Positions 1 through 11,196 of a DNA stretch of 64,000 nt are shown one piece after another. Numbering within the stretch: the first letter of the stretch is position 1; the number at the start of each line of letters is the position of its first letter. The DNA lies in contig JAACJM010000114.1 in the NCBI GenBank assembly GCA_013368315.1, positions 62,001 to 126,000 on the forward strand. The letters are read 5' to 3'. The notes under the pieces are model-generated. The model searched no databases and was not told where the DNA came from. It was given only the letters and a program-made list of their open reading frames with translations. The stretch is from Tetrapyrgos nigripes (taxonomy: Eukaryota; Basidiomycota; Agaricomycetes; Agaricales; Campanellaceae). Both the position numbers and the translations under genes were made by a program.

Positions 1-129
1 AGTACCAATCCGCGGGTCATCTTCCGGTGCGTAGGATACAATGAAGCAGCCGGTACGATCAGGGGGTGTGCAGCGACGCGGCTCGTAGTGCAAGGGCCAT
101 TATCCTCTCTGTCATATCCTACTCCAGCC

Positions 130-2222
130 ATGACTTTCACAGACAACGTTCCCAGTACTACCAGCGGTTTCAAAGCAGGAAACTTCTCCTGCGATGAGCC
201 CCGTCGCATCAAAGTAGTTCATATTGGAGCTGGTTTCGCAGGTGAGTTCTTGGAGTCACCCGTAATATGTTGGGAAATTGACGCGCTTTCCCATCAGGAA
301 TCTGTGCAGGGATCCGGTTGGTGATTCATGAACATAAACCACAATGATTCTGACAACTACTCTAGGCTCCTGCAACGAGTTCCCAACATTGACTTAACTA
401 TCTATGACTGCAACGGAGGGATTGGTGGCTCAATAGACATCCGGTGAGGTTCTTTCCCAGCCGCTAGTACCGAATAGCTGACACTTCATCCTCTTAGGGA
501 CTCGCTTGTGATGTCCCTGCTCACAGCGTCAGAGTCTCTCCCTTTCATGATGTGAGCTAGCCTGACAGTGACTTAGTATCAGCTTACATTTGCGGAAACG
601 TAAATATCTATTGCTTTTGTACTCCAGCCTCTGACAAACAATAGATTTCTACAGCCCGAGTGGTCCGCGTTCTGCGCCCCTGGTCCCGAAATTCTCGAGT
701 ACTTGAAATCCGCCGTCAAGAAATGGAAGCTCATGCCCTACATCAAACTCAGTCACAAACTGATTCGTTCTGAGTGGAACGAGCAAACCGGCAAATGGCA
801 GCTAACTCTAGAACAGACTAAAGTCGATGCCACTGGGCAGTCCACCACCGAAGTGGTCTCCGATACTTTCTTAGTCAATGGCACTGGCCAAATATAGAAG
901 GACTGGAAACTTTCCAAGGCAAGCTTGTGCACAGTGGAAGGAACTTGGGGGGACGGGAGAGGGAGGTCCTAGTCCTACGTGGAAATGGAAAGATACGATA
1001 AAGAGCTGGAAGGCTAAAAACGTTGCAGTCATTGGTGTCGTGAGCTGCTATTTTTTGAAGCACGAGAAGGGGTCACTGACAAGTATTGCAGGGCTCTCTC
1101 AGCAATACAGATTGTACCCACTTTGCAGCCCAAAGTGGCTCACCTCACCAATTTCGTCCGAGGAAAGACATGGATAGCGGCTGGTATGGCTCAAAAACTT
1201 ATCGGGCGACTCTCAAAGGACCCAGGAGCGACCAATTTTGAATTTTACTTTCATGATTCACAATGCTCATCCTCTGACATTTCATGATAGATAAATACAC
1301 GGACGAAGACAAGAAGAAATTCAACGATAATCCAAAGGTGTACAGCGACTATCAACGAGAGATTGAGAAAGAAATCAATGTAAGCGCTCATTCTCGTCGA
1401 ACTAGAGCTATCTAACGCAATGTCCTTCTCCTAGAGTGTATACCCACTGACAATTCGTGGAACTTCTTGGACATGGCCAGGCGATTCGCGAAAAGACCTT
1501 GGAATGTGCTCGGACAGTTTGCCCAACTGGTTCAATTTGCTAGGAACCAACGCGGCAACCGCTACTGGATCGTTGCTGATTATCATGGAGCACCAGGTTG
1601 ATTATGTCGTCAAAGCCGTGTCGAAGTTGCAGAGAGAGCGGTTGAAGAGTATGGAGGTGAAGAAACAGATGATTATGATGAGTATTTGGATAATTATTTC
1701 AAAAAGGTGTGCTGTGTTATAAATCGTTCTGGTACCCGAGCTGAATTCTCTCTCTCTCTCTTTTCATTCCAGACCGTGCTTGTTGGCAAGTGCCAATCTT
1801 GGTACAAAATGGGCAAGGAAGATGGTCGCGTGGCCGCTCTTTGGCCCGGTTCACCTCTTCATGCTCTTAAGACGCTGGCGAACCCGCGTTGGGAAGACTT
1901 TGACTACGAGCCTTTGGATGAAGGTGTGAAGAATAGGTTTTGTTGGCTTGGAGATGGTACTACTATAGCGGATGAAATCCCGGGTTCTGACAGTAAGTTT
2001 CTTTGGCGACGTGCTAGTAGTGACGAAATGCTGATCCTGGTCTTCACCTCAGACGCATGGTATCTGGACCCCGAGGTTATTGACATACCCCCTGGTGAAT
2101 TTGGTTTTGTTTCTGCGAGAGTTGGCGAAAAGAACGTTGAAAATTTTGCAGTGCTAGGCCAAGCGTCCGAGAAAGCTGCCGAGAAAGCTACAGTGCCAGG
2201 TCAGAGATCCGACTCCAACTAA
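130..2222 (+). pseudogene. Baeyer-Villiger-type FAD monooxygenase, decayed copy 1
   Basis: This is a multi-exon relative of the intact copy at 37.6-40.3 kb. The first exon starts at ATG 130 and carries the FAD-binding Rossmann motif GAGFAG. Later exons read NWSAF-like and KLMPYIKL blocks, then a C-terminal part ending at 2222. Lesions seen: the GVGGTWF motif of the intact copy reads GIGGSID. About 25 bases are missing and the frame is lost near 895, just before the FxGxxxHxxxW fingerprint, whose tryptophan is gone. One extra base near 1092-1096 breaks the exon after the NADPH-binding motif. The copy converges on membrane-protein gene A, as copy 2 does with gene D. The family oxidises ketones or heteroatoms using NADPH and O2. 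Non-function is inferred from several independent breaks. Confidence 0.7.
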
Positions 2223-2364
2223 ACGTACCTCCAGACAATTACTAGATGGTACTCCCGTCTTTCTCCATGTGTTTGCTGCTATAAGTACATACATACGTCG
2301 ATTACCAATGTACCAAACTGTACCGTATAAATAATAAATGTCAACGCAATCAACTACTACTAGT

Positions 2365-3621
2365 CTACATGTTCTGTTTCTGGGGTATTGTAGGAAGAGC
2401 TCTCCGCTCAGCCTCTTGTGATAGTGATATCGCCAACCGCGCTCCAGCATTGGACACACCACTATCAATGTCACGGTCATCAGGGTTTTGCACCTGCGAC
2501 AGCACCTGTGTACTTGCTGTCCTCGAACCAGTGCGGCCACGTCCAAATACCTGATTATAATCAGGCGGCAGCGTCTCACTTCCATCATGTTCTGACCCGG
2601 CTTCCATTATGAGCCCTGCATCAACTGACCTTCGAGGCCCAGACCTGCCATGTGTACGAGATCCCGGGGCGGGAATGTCGATTGGTGAGGCGAGGCCGGT
2701 ACCAACAGCGTTCGTGGAAGTAGGGGTATGGCAGTGTTTGCCTCTACCGCCGCCGGTGCCAGTGGTGAGGGTGTAAGGTGAAAACGGTGTTGCGGTAGTG
2801 TTTGGAGGGAATGCAGAGGCTTCGGAATCTCTTTTGAGACGGCGGGTATTGTTTCTTCGTCGGCGAATGCAGAGTATGATGGCTATTAGAGTTAGTCCTC
2901 CAATAACTCCTCCTGCGATAGTCCCTACTGGGGTAGATTGGCTTGATGATGAGGATGATGGGGAAGCAGATGTGGTGGATGAGGATGACGAAAAGATGGT
3001 GGAAGAGGTAAAAGCTGAGATACTCGTTGTTGGCACTTGGATCTCAAACCTGTCCACCACCAGTTGAGGTACGGCCCCCGCTGGTCTTCGAGATTCATCA
3101 AGGTTATATTGTGTACTGCCGAGTGTTTGAATTCATGGGAGAAAAGAAGAGTCTAGTGCAATGCTCGTCATCAGTGGGACTAATCCAAATCGCAGTAAAA
3201 GGCGGGGTACAAACAGGAGGGTTATGACCGTCGTCTGAACAGTCCAATGCATCAATGACGACGATCGGACTGGCAGGGTCACAGATGGGATCGTCTATGC
3301 AGATTCCGTATCTCGCTCCATTGGAACGCTTCATGCCATAGTAGTAAAATGCGTTGGCGGGGACTACAGCTTCTGTAAGTCTACTGATGTCTTTTGAAAA
3401 TCCATGTTGAGCGTACCTGGAAAAGCTGCAAAAACATGAGTTGGCATCTACGCATCGGGAATATTTTGGAGCTCACTAAACGTCACTCTGGCTGTGAGCT
3501 CGTTGGTTATATGTAGTGTGTTCTCGCCATTTGAAGCATTCCAAGTACCGTTCATCCATGTCCCTGTGTAGTTCAGAAACGGGTTTCCGTTTCCAAAAGT
3601 TAGATTTTTCAATCCCGACAT
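2365..3621 (-). pseudogene. Single-pass membrane receptor-like gene A (chimeric)
   Basis: It belongs to the same family as the genes at 6.0, 18.6 and 20.9 kb: an N-glycosylation-rich beta-type ectodomain, a Ser/Thr-rich stalk, one transmembrane helix followed by RRRR, and a cytoplasmic tail with LPPDYNQVF. A 9-nt microexon lies at 3417-3425. The upstream half, introns included, is nearly identical to gene D, while the stalk, helix and tail resemble gene B. Relative to D it lacks about 10 bases just before the VVDRFEIQ block, which shifts the frame between ectodomain and stalk. The tail frame from about 3060 to 2365 is otherwise open. Function is unknown; the architecture suggests a cell-surface protein. 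Confidence 0.6.
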
Positions 3622-3782
3622 CCCTCAAAAAGTCAGGAGGGAAACTTCAGCGCCTACCGCCACGAAGTAAAGGAGGGAGGGGGGAAACGAAGGATCCTTG
3701 TATCATCTTCCTTTCGCGCTTCTGTAGAGAAATCACCAAAGCATCAGATCCATGAGGATGGCAACCGAATCAGTCGAGTTCG

Positions 3783-3878
3783 GACCCCCAGAACTATGCC
3801 TACGATGGTGTCTATTGGGAGTCGAGGCGAGGTATTACTTTAGTTGATGCCGGAGCCTGGGCGACGCTTGTCGATGAC
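3783..3878 (-). pseudogene. Scrap of membrane-protein gene C (juxtamembrane region)
   Basis: About 95 bases match, in reverse complement, the segment of gene C around 19207-19290 that encodes its stalk and the start of its transmembrane helix. On one side it joins sequence related to the gene D upstream region, and on the other it joins SNM1 sequence at 3878/3879. It is too short to encode anything alone. It marks the order gene D, gene C, SNM1 in the left mirror arm. Confidence 0.6.
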
Positions 3879-4795
3879 GTCTAGGAGTGCTTTTCGCAGA
3901 ATGACCTGGAGATTCTATCGCTCCTGAATCATCTTCAAATCCATAGAAATCTTCATCCCGGTTTTGAGCGAACAAAAAGTGGGCCGTTCGTCCTCGTTCT
4001 TCGTCGTCATCACAAGAGTCGTGGTCGTTTGATAATTGACTGGATTGCGATTCTAGGAGGGGGGTACTGGAACGTATAGGCATAGGATATTTGGGAGAGA
4101 AAGCTGACTTGTAGTGAGGGTTGGGACTTGGGATGATGGGATGTTGTTGGTGAGATGTGTAAGTCGAAGTCGAAGGCTTAGGTTTCAAGGGCCCCGCTGG
4201 TGAAACTGGTGAACGAGTGACTGTCTTGGTCGTAGATGATGAAGGTCCTTCTCGTTGGTTTTGGTGTACATCCCTTTGATTTCGTCCACCGCTGAGCCAC
4301 TCATAATCTCTTTCATCTACATCCCTCCTATTAGCTTCCGGCGTGCTAGGCTCTGTACACCGACTTCGCCAATTACGAGGTAGAGGAATGTCGTCCTCAT
4401 CATAAGCGATTTGACGCATGCGTCCAGACTGCAATGTGGGCGTAGTGACTTGTGCTGTTCTGGGTCCCGGTCCCGGTTTCGACTTGACATTTCCAAACTG
4501 GCCAGAACGACGCGGTGAAGAAGATCCCTCCTTCTTTCTCAAACCCAGCCAATCCACCAAAATACCGATTCGCCGTTCCATGCGTCCTTTCTTACTCCTA
4601 CTGCCATTCTACGATGCACTGGCTCTATGACCAGATACTTCGACATCCTCTCCAGTCCGAACAACCCACTTTTTCGCAAATCTCTTCTCTTCCTTTTCCC
4701 TGCTGGTAACTTTGATTTGAATTTGGAAGAGGAAGAGGAGGTAGAGGTACGTAAGTAATGCTCGAAAACTTTGTCGATAGCGGCCCAGTCGTACC
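3879..4795 (-). pseudogene. SNM1/Artemis-like nuclease, 3' fragment
   Basis: This reverse-strand copy matches exon 4 of the intact SNM1-like gene (about 15285-16460). It includes the blocks reading RRIGILVDWLGLRKKEG and HFLFAQNRDEDFYGFED. An internal deletion joins the sequence after KSKLP directly to the GKRKRRDL-encoding stretch, removing most of the acidic linker. It encodes only the low-complexity C-terminal region and no catalytic motif. At about 4795 it meets a second SNM1 fragment in opposite orientation. Confidence 0.75.
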
Positions 4796-5245
4796 TTGGC
4801 ACTGCCAGATTCTTCATCAATCCCTGGATCTGGGGTTACGAAGACATTCTCAAAGCCATTGTTCGCCATCTCGGATGTCGCATCCACCTAGACTCTTACA
4901 AATTTGACGTCTTCAGACGCTTGAAGAACGATCCCTTCCTTTCCAACCTCGGCACAAGGGATGAAAACGCAACTCGGTTTCACTCCTGCGAGAGATTTGG
5001 ACAGTGCTCACAAATTGCGCTTGATGATGAGTAAGTAGTCTATGTCAATCCGGTCAGCTCGATAACGCCGCAGATGTGGGAGGTTTATTTAGAGGAGACG
5101 AAGAACAAGATTTTGGTTTATCCGAGGAAAGTCAAGATCTTGGCCAGTTACATTTGTACGAACTCGCTCGTCCCCTTATCAAGCCTTATCACGATCACGA
5201 CACCCCCCTCTTCCTGAACTCCAAGCGTTCGTATCCTTATTCTGA
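4796..5245 (+). pseudogene. SNM1/Artemis-like nuclease, middle fragment
   Basis: This plus-strand copy matches exon 3 and the start of exon 4 of the intact gene (about 14780-15250). It contains the WGYEDILKAIVRH block, the YKFDVFRRLKNDPFL block and the NPV.S..PQMWEVYLEE block. It lacks the metallo-beta-lactamase HxHxDH exon. Similarity stops abruptly near 5245 after the equivalent of the RPK region. With the preceding entry it forms a head-to-head inverted junction, so neither piece can be expressed as part of a whole gene. Confidence 0.75.
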
Positions 5246-5454
5246 CCGAACTCAGTGTTCTTTCACGATTCCTGTCATACCAAGTGGACTCTTTCGCATA
5301 GCTCCTATTTGCCCCTTGCAACTATGCGTACCCATTGGCTTCGCGTCAGTTTCTTACAGATTAATTTGTTCTGCCGCCTGCGAATAGGTCAGGCTAGTAC
5401 CAGTCCGCAGGTCATGGGCCTGAAGACCTCATCCTGGCTGGGTCTGGGTTAATG

Positions 5455-5784
5455 AAGACTTTGACTACGAGCCTTTGGATGAAGGTGTGAAGAATAGGGT
5501 TCATTGGTTTGGAGATGATACTACTATGGCGGATGAAATCCCGGGTTCTGACAGTAAGTTTCTTTGGCGACGTGCTAGTAATGACGAAGTGCTGATACTG
5601 GTTTTCACCTCAGACGCATGGTATCTGGACCCCGAGGTTATTGATATACCCCCCTGGTGAGTTTGGTTTTGTTTCTGCGAGAGTTGGCAAAAGGAACGTT
5701 GAAAATTTTGCAGTGCCAGGCCAAGCGTCCGAGAAAGCTGCCGAGAAAGCTACAGTGCCAGGCCAGAGATCCGACTCTAACTAA
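5455..5784 (+). pseudogene. BVMO C-terminal fragment
   Basis: The sequence is nearly the same as the last part of BVMO copy 1 (about 1892-2222). It includes the exon reading FDYEPLDEGVKNR, its intron at about 5553-5612, and the WYLDPEVIDIPP exon. One extra C in the run near 5650 shifts the reading of the last exon relative to copy 1. No upstream catalytic exons are present. It lies beside gene B exactly as copy 1 lies beside gene A, so the two-gene tail module was duplicated in tandem. Confidence 0.75.
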
Positions 5785-6008
5785 ACGTACCTCCAGACAG
5801 TTGCTAGATGCTACTCCCGTCTTTCTCCTAGTTGCAATCAATCGCTCTAAACCCCAGATCTGAGCTTATGTATTTGCTGCTATAAGTACACAGACTATAG
5901 TAATAAACATACATACGTCGATACCAATGTATCCAAAATGTACCCTAAAGTGACAATGTAAAGTATAAATGAGAGTAATAAATGACAACGCAACCAACTA
6001 CTACTAGT

Positions 6009-7640
6009 CTACGTTTTCTGGGGTATTGGAGGAAGAGCTCTCCGCTCAATCTCTTGCGATAATGTCGTCGACCGCGCTCCAGCATTGGACACACTACTGT
6101 CAATGTCATGGTCATCAGGGTTTTGCACCTGCGACGATCCCTGGGTACTCGCTATCCTCGAACTGCGGCCACGTCTAAACACCTGATTATAATCAGGCGG
6201 CAGCGTCTCACTTTCGTCATATTCTGACTCGTCCTCCATTATGCGCCCTGCATCAACTTCCCTTCGAGGCCCAGACCTGCCATGCGTACGAGATCTTGAC
6301 GAAGAAGAGGTGCCAGAGCGGCTAGTGCCACGACCCGAGCGCGATGCTGAGCTTGAGTTCAATGGTAATGTAGACGCGGAAATGTCAGTTGGCGAGGTGA
6401 GGCCGCTCGTGGAATTGGGGATATAGCGGTGTTTTGTCTTTACCGCCACCGGCGCCAGGGGCGATATATGTAGAATCAGATTGTGTCGGCTGAGGGCCGC
6501 CAGTGGTGAGACCGTAAGGTGAAAACGGTGTTGCAGTAGTGTTTGGAGGGAATGCAGAGGCTTCAGAATCTCTTTTGAGACGGCGGGTGCTGTTTCTTTG
6601 TCGGCGAATGCAGAGGAGTATGATAGCGCAACAGAGCTATTAGAGCTAGTCCTCCAATGACTCCTCCTGCGATAGCACCTACTGGGGTAGATTGACTTGA
6701 TGATGAGGGTGATGGGGAAGCGGAAGGAGTGGTAGATGTGGAGGACGATGATGATGTAGGGGATGAAGATGAAGATATCGTATCATCCTGTATCTGGATC
6801 TCGAAGCGGTCAATTGTTATTTGAGAAGTCCCAGCTGGATTTCGACGAGTATCATTTGTGTTGGTTAAGAGGATTTCGTGTACGCCAAAATCTCCAAAAT
6901 TCTTGGAGAAAAGCAGAGTCTGTTCAAAGGTGTGTTTAGCATTTGTGAAATTAGCCATAGTACAGGAGGACGCACTGGGAGCTGTTTGCCATCATCATTG
7001 GGATCCAGCGCGTCTATTGGTGTGAATTTTGGCGCATTGGGATCACAGTCGATGCATATGAGATATAGACCACCACCAGAACGTTTCATGCCATAGTAGT
7101 AAAATGCATTGGCTGGCTCTGAAGGACGGGAGGTGCTGAGGACCAGTATCTGCTACGGATATGAATGACAAAAGCTTACCTGGGAAAGCTGCCAGACGAG
7201 TGACTATCAGACAACTGGAATTAATGGAATTGGAGAAAACTACGCACTGAACGTCACATTTGCAGTAAAGTTCGTACTCGAGGAGAGTGTACCAGTCAAG
7301 TCGGGGCCAACGTCTGAGGCATTCATTCCCCCGTAATAAACCAGTTGTTGGAATACCTCAAGTGGTCGGTGTCGCGGTCATCGAAAGAGTTATTCCTGAG
7401 CCCCATTGTAAGGTCAAGTCCGTAAGCTGAGCTACTTAGGACGGCCCAAGTATATCTGGGAGCCTGTTCCTTGAAGTCACTGGAGATGGTCGAGGCGAAA
7501 GGAGAAGCGATATCTGCTCCAAGTACACAGCGTACAAATCTGATCCACATCAGTATCACGGGAAGATGGCAACAAGCCGAGTGACCTAGCCAGAAATAAA
7601 CTTTGAACCGGCTCCTGTTGGACACAGAAAAAGCTTCCCA
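6009..7640 (-). pseudogene. Single-pass membrane receptor-like gene B (frameshifted)
   Basis: The ectodomain reads NNSFDDRDTDHLRYSNNW, then FYYYG..RSGGGLY and the conserved IDALDPNDDGKQ block. A stalk, one transmembrane helix and a tail with RREVDAG and LPPDYNQVF follow. The 9-nt microexon is at 7180-7188. At least three frame breaks are visible: a G5 run at 7328-7332, an extra 10 bases inside the transmembrane helix near 6630, and a shift before the tail near 6445. The upstream start and signal peptide are not clear. It is the most diverged of the four family members here and lies close to the left end of the KDZ element. Confidence 0.6.
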
Positions 7641-7837
7641 CAAATGTTCCTGATTGGCGAGATGAGAGCTCTGGTCCCTTGAGGATTGATCTGGGCTGAT
7701 CAGCGCAGATCCAAACGTGAGGCCCCTTTAGTCTCTAAAGCAAGATGAGAGGCAAATTTAGGAATCCGGGCAGTAGGCCAATTGTATCATCAACCAAGAG
7801 AAAATATGTCTTGGCAGATGCTGATTCGTTTCGTTTG

Positions 7838-7887
7838 AACGTTTCAGAATACCGCGTCGGCTGGGAGCTGGAATTCCAGCTGGAATT
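7838..7887 (+). repeat. Left terminal inverted repeat of the KDZ-type element
   Basis: It is 50 bp long and pairs with 13718-13767 on the opposite strand. It starts AACGTT, continues through CTGGGAGC, and ends within GGAATTCCAGCTGGAATTCC (7870-7889), a perfect 20-base palindrome. The outer 30 positions match at 23 and the inner 20 at 19. Confidence 0.6.
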
Positions 7888-8218
7888 CCGTACGTGACGT
7901 GACTGATGACGCAGGCTTATATTAACCCGACGTGCCAGCATCACCTCCACTCGCCTCCACACACATAGCTCGACGAAGTAGATGCGTACATATGTATGTA
8001 TCTACCTTAATCAATAAAGGTCTTTTATAATACCTACTGGTGGAAAACAAGTCTATCCGCTCAAGTACGCGCTCTTGCAAGAAATATCTCTGCCAAGCGG
8101 ACGACAATGCGCAGCGATCCTCCCAGTTGTTCCAACGCCGATTAAAGATTTTCCGGCACCCTTCCTCAAGTTTCTCTGGGTTTCGATAGATGGCAAGTGA
8201 GACGACGGCCTACAGAGG

Positions 8219-8227
8219 TATAAAAGG
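8219..8227 (+). promoter_or_regulatory. TATA-like box of the alpha-kinase gene
   Basis: The motif GTATAAAAG lies about 80 bases before the ATG at 8305. Spacing and sequence fit a polymerase II TATA box, and it lies within the transposon ends, so the gene appears to carry its own promoter. Confidence 0.5.
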
Positions 8228-8304
8228 CAGGCGCTTTGCAGCAACTTGCTCATACGGCTTCAACACACGCTCTTTCGAGTCAAAACCATTTCGTTCTTTA
8301 TTTT

Positions 8305-11086
8305 ATGTCTCAATTGCCATTTCATTTTCCTTCACCCTACTCAAGCTTGTCTCCGCCGTCTCTTTCAGCCAGCAACCAGTGTGCTGTTCTACCCCCAGTC
8401 ACAATGCTACACCTCTGTCCTAAATGCAACAGCTCGCATTTGAAACCTCCTACTCAGGCTGCAGGCACTGGTAAAGATCCAAGGAACTATAATCGTCTGT
8501 ATGAATCAGTAAGTTTGGCTGTTTTCGTTTACATACATGAAGGATAGTGCTAAATCGTTGACTAGTGTTTCAACTGTGACTATTTTTGTTGGCTTGGACC
8601 TCCTACACCTTTGGAGCAGGTACCGGAAAGCGTTCAAGTTCAGTTTGCACTGAAAGAGTCACGTCGTACAGCGTCTGTGACTGACCCGTCGCAGAATGGT
8701 GCCGATTCAGATTGTACAGACCCCAATTGCAGAACAGCAAAAGGTAAAGCCAAGAAACGATCTCAGCGTTGCCCAAGGCAACGGTGCGCTGCCTGCTGCC
8801 GTCATATGGGTCCCGGCTGTCCGATTCATCATGTAAATAATTGGGTCAGCTCAACGCAAGGTATGTTTTGTGTTATGTCTTTTTTATCTGTTTTCTAACT
8901 TGAAACTTCAGGCCAAGATGCATCTGGTTTAACTCAGCCATCTGCCACTCCCACAGCTGTTCCTTCTGTCGCTTCCTCCAGTGCTGGTATGTCTGCTTGT
9001 TTGTGAATTTTACCTTAGAAATTGACTTCTTAATATAGTTTCAAGTTCTCAAGGCAATTCCGAAGCTGTCGTTCAGCCTCGCCGCTTTGCACGTCCGTTA
9101 TCGGAAGGCTGGGGTCAGGCGATCTCCATGAAGCGTGATCATTACGAGGCCAATCGCCAGCAGGTCGAGTCCGAAAACACTCTGAGACGTACCTTGGCAA
9201 ATTGTCTCCAGGTTATCATTTTTGCGAAGGTCCATACCTCCCTTTTTATTATTCATTACAAGTCTTTAACTTCTTGCCGTTACATTAGGCCAACGAAGAA
9301 GCGCAACATTTTCAAGTCACAACGAAACATCCGAAGGCATTGGTTGTTGTGGAACAACCTCTTCTCCTTGGTGTACTCGAGGATCCGAAGTCATTCATCG
9401 GTGTCTACATTCCCAAAACCAACATTTGGGTATCTCAAGAGGTTACAGTTCCAATCACTGTAGATGGCAACTGCACCTCAGTGCTTTTGCGTTCATACGA
9501 TCTGGAGAACAATGAGTGTAAGGACTTGGACACATTGGTAGTAAGCTTGTTTGGCAGTCTTCGTTCATCTGCAAAGCAGGCATCAGGTTTGTTCACTAGG
9601 TCTTTTTATGATTCTTCTTCTAATCATTTCATCTTTTACAGGTCCTACTACGACATCTTTCTCTTTTCGACCGACAAAATCTTCATCGCATTTGGCTATT
9701 CCCACCAACGTCAACCGCTCTTTTCCTCTGCAGTATGTCATTGATATGGTCCCAGGTCTCGAAAAGCTTGTCGGTTTGAAAGGAGTTGCATCCTTGAAGA
9801 AAGCTTTTGAAGAGGAGCCAACTTTCCAAGGGTGCTCGTTCCATAAATCTACAGTCTATGAGGCTCGAACTGTGTTTTGTGCTGCCCGTGACTTGGAGTT
9901 GTTGGAAAAGTACAAAGTAGCTGGACGAACAGAAGCAGGCAGATGGTCAGAGCTGGTCAAGGAAGTCAATTCCACATCCAAAGGTGTATTTCACGTCTTC
10001 GTCTGATGTTAATCTATCTAATATATTTGTAGTGAAAGGGATCTCGATCAAAAAGGAGCCTACGCTCACGGAAATTCCTGAGCCATCTTATGAGGTCTGG
10101 ACAGTTCGAGTTAACAATTACCGTCTCGATTGTAGCACCGAAAGCCTGGTAACAGCCTGGAGTGCCAAAAACGATAACGTTGACATTGTCCTGAGCACAG
10201 ACAACGCAGTCCGCGGTCGCTTCTATCGTGTCATTTATGTGAGTGATAATATTTCGAATACGTTACATGGTCATTGAACGCTAATTGATGTCTAGGGCTG
10301 GACTAAGCTTGAAGTTAATTCCCTGAAGTTAACTTCAATTGAAGACGGCTTCAATGGAAGACCTGAGGAGGAGAAACTTGAGGAAGTCCAGCTCGCAGTC
10401 AAGTTTGCTGGATACAATCAAGCACCAAACTGGTGGATGGTTTGCTCACCCAGCCGCTACGCGACAATTTGGACTGAAGGTTCTCGCTTACATGGACTGG
10501 AGCAGGCGTACCAGGCTTTTGTATACAGAGCTCACCAGGCGGGGTTGGCTATCACCAGTAAGCCCTATTGCGTGTTATTTTTATGAACAGCACTCATTAG
10601 GTTTGATAAACAGTGTTCGAAGTTGTAAAAACATATCTCATCGACGTCAAGGACAGTGAGATCCCCTTGATTGCACAGCCTTGGATTCGGGGCCAGGCCG
10701 TTGATCCAAAGGAGCTAGAAGATGACAAAACGTTCTCCATCTTCATTCACTGGTGTTACGAGTATTTTGAGCGCCAGCGTGTTTATGTTGACTTTCAAGG
10801 TAAGCTTCAAGATTTTAATTCTTTTGCAAACATGTGCTCATTTGACGTCTTTAGCAATACGTTCAACCAATGGAACTCTCTTTATTTTCAATGCGAAGAC
10901 ACACGTTATGTGAGCCTTCTTTCTTGTTTATATAATTTCTACTACTTATTTGTCACTAGTCTGGAGCGTGGTTCTGGCCAATGCAACTTTATTGGTAGTC
11001 AAGGCCACATCGGAGTGACGCAATCCTTGGCCCGCCATTTCTGCTCAGACAGTTGTCGTAGGATGGGTCTATCAAGTCTGCTCTAA
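8305..11086 (+). CDS. Putative alpha-type protein kinase with GRF-like zinc finger
   Basis: There are about eleven exons; the first four are 8305-8508, 8566-8860, 8912-8986 and 9039 onward. The N-terminus has CPKCNSSH and then CFNCDYFCWL, spaced like a GRF zinc finger, followed by a second cysteine-rich stretch (CRHMGPGCPIHH). The C-terminal third resembles fungal alpha-kinases (MHCK/EF2K class): FEVVKTYL, an acidic DPKELEDDKTF stretch, YVDFQAIRSTNGTLFIFN, and a final HFCSDSCRRMGL. The last fits the zinc-binding His/Cys/Cys end of that fold. The start ATG at 8305 lies in the open frame downstream of a TATA box. The stop at 11086 is 110 bases from the stop of the convergent KDZ gene. The substrate is unknown. 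The kinase call rests on remembered family patterns, not a search. Confidence 0.65.
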
Positions 11087-11196
11087 ACTAATCACTACTG
11101 TAGTATTGCTATTCCAGTATTCTTTCATTCAAGCCGGTCAGAATAGAGTTTATTGTTCTGATACAATGTGTAATCATATAGTCTAAGTATCTTAAT

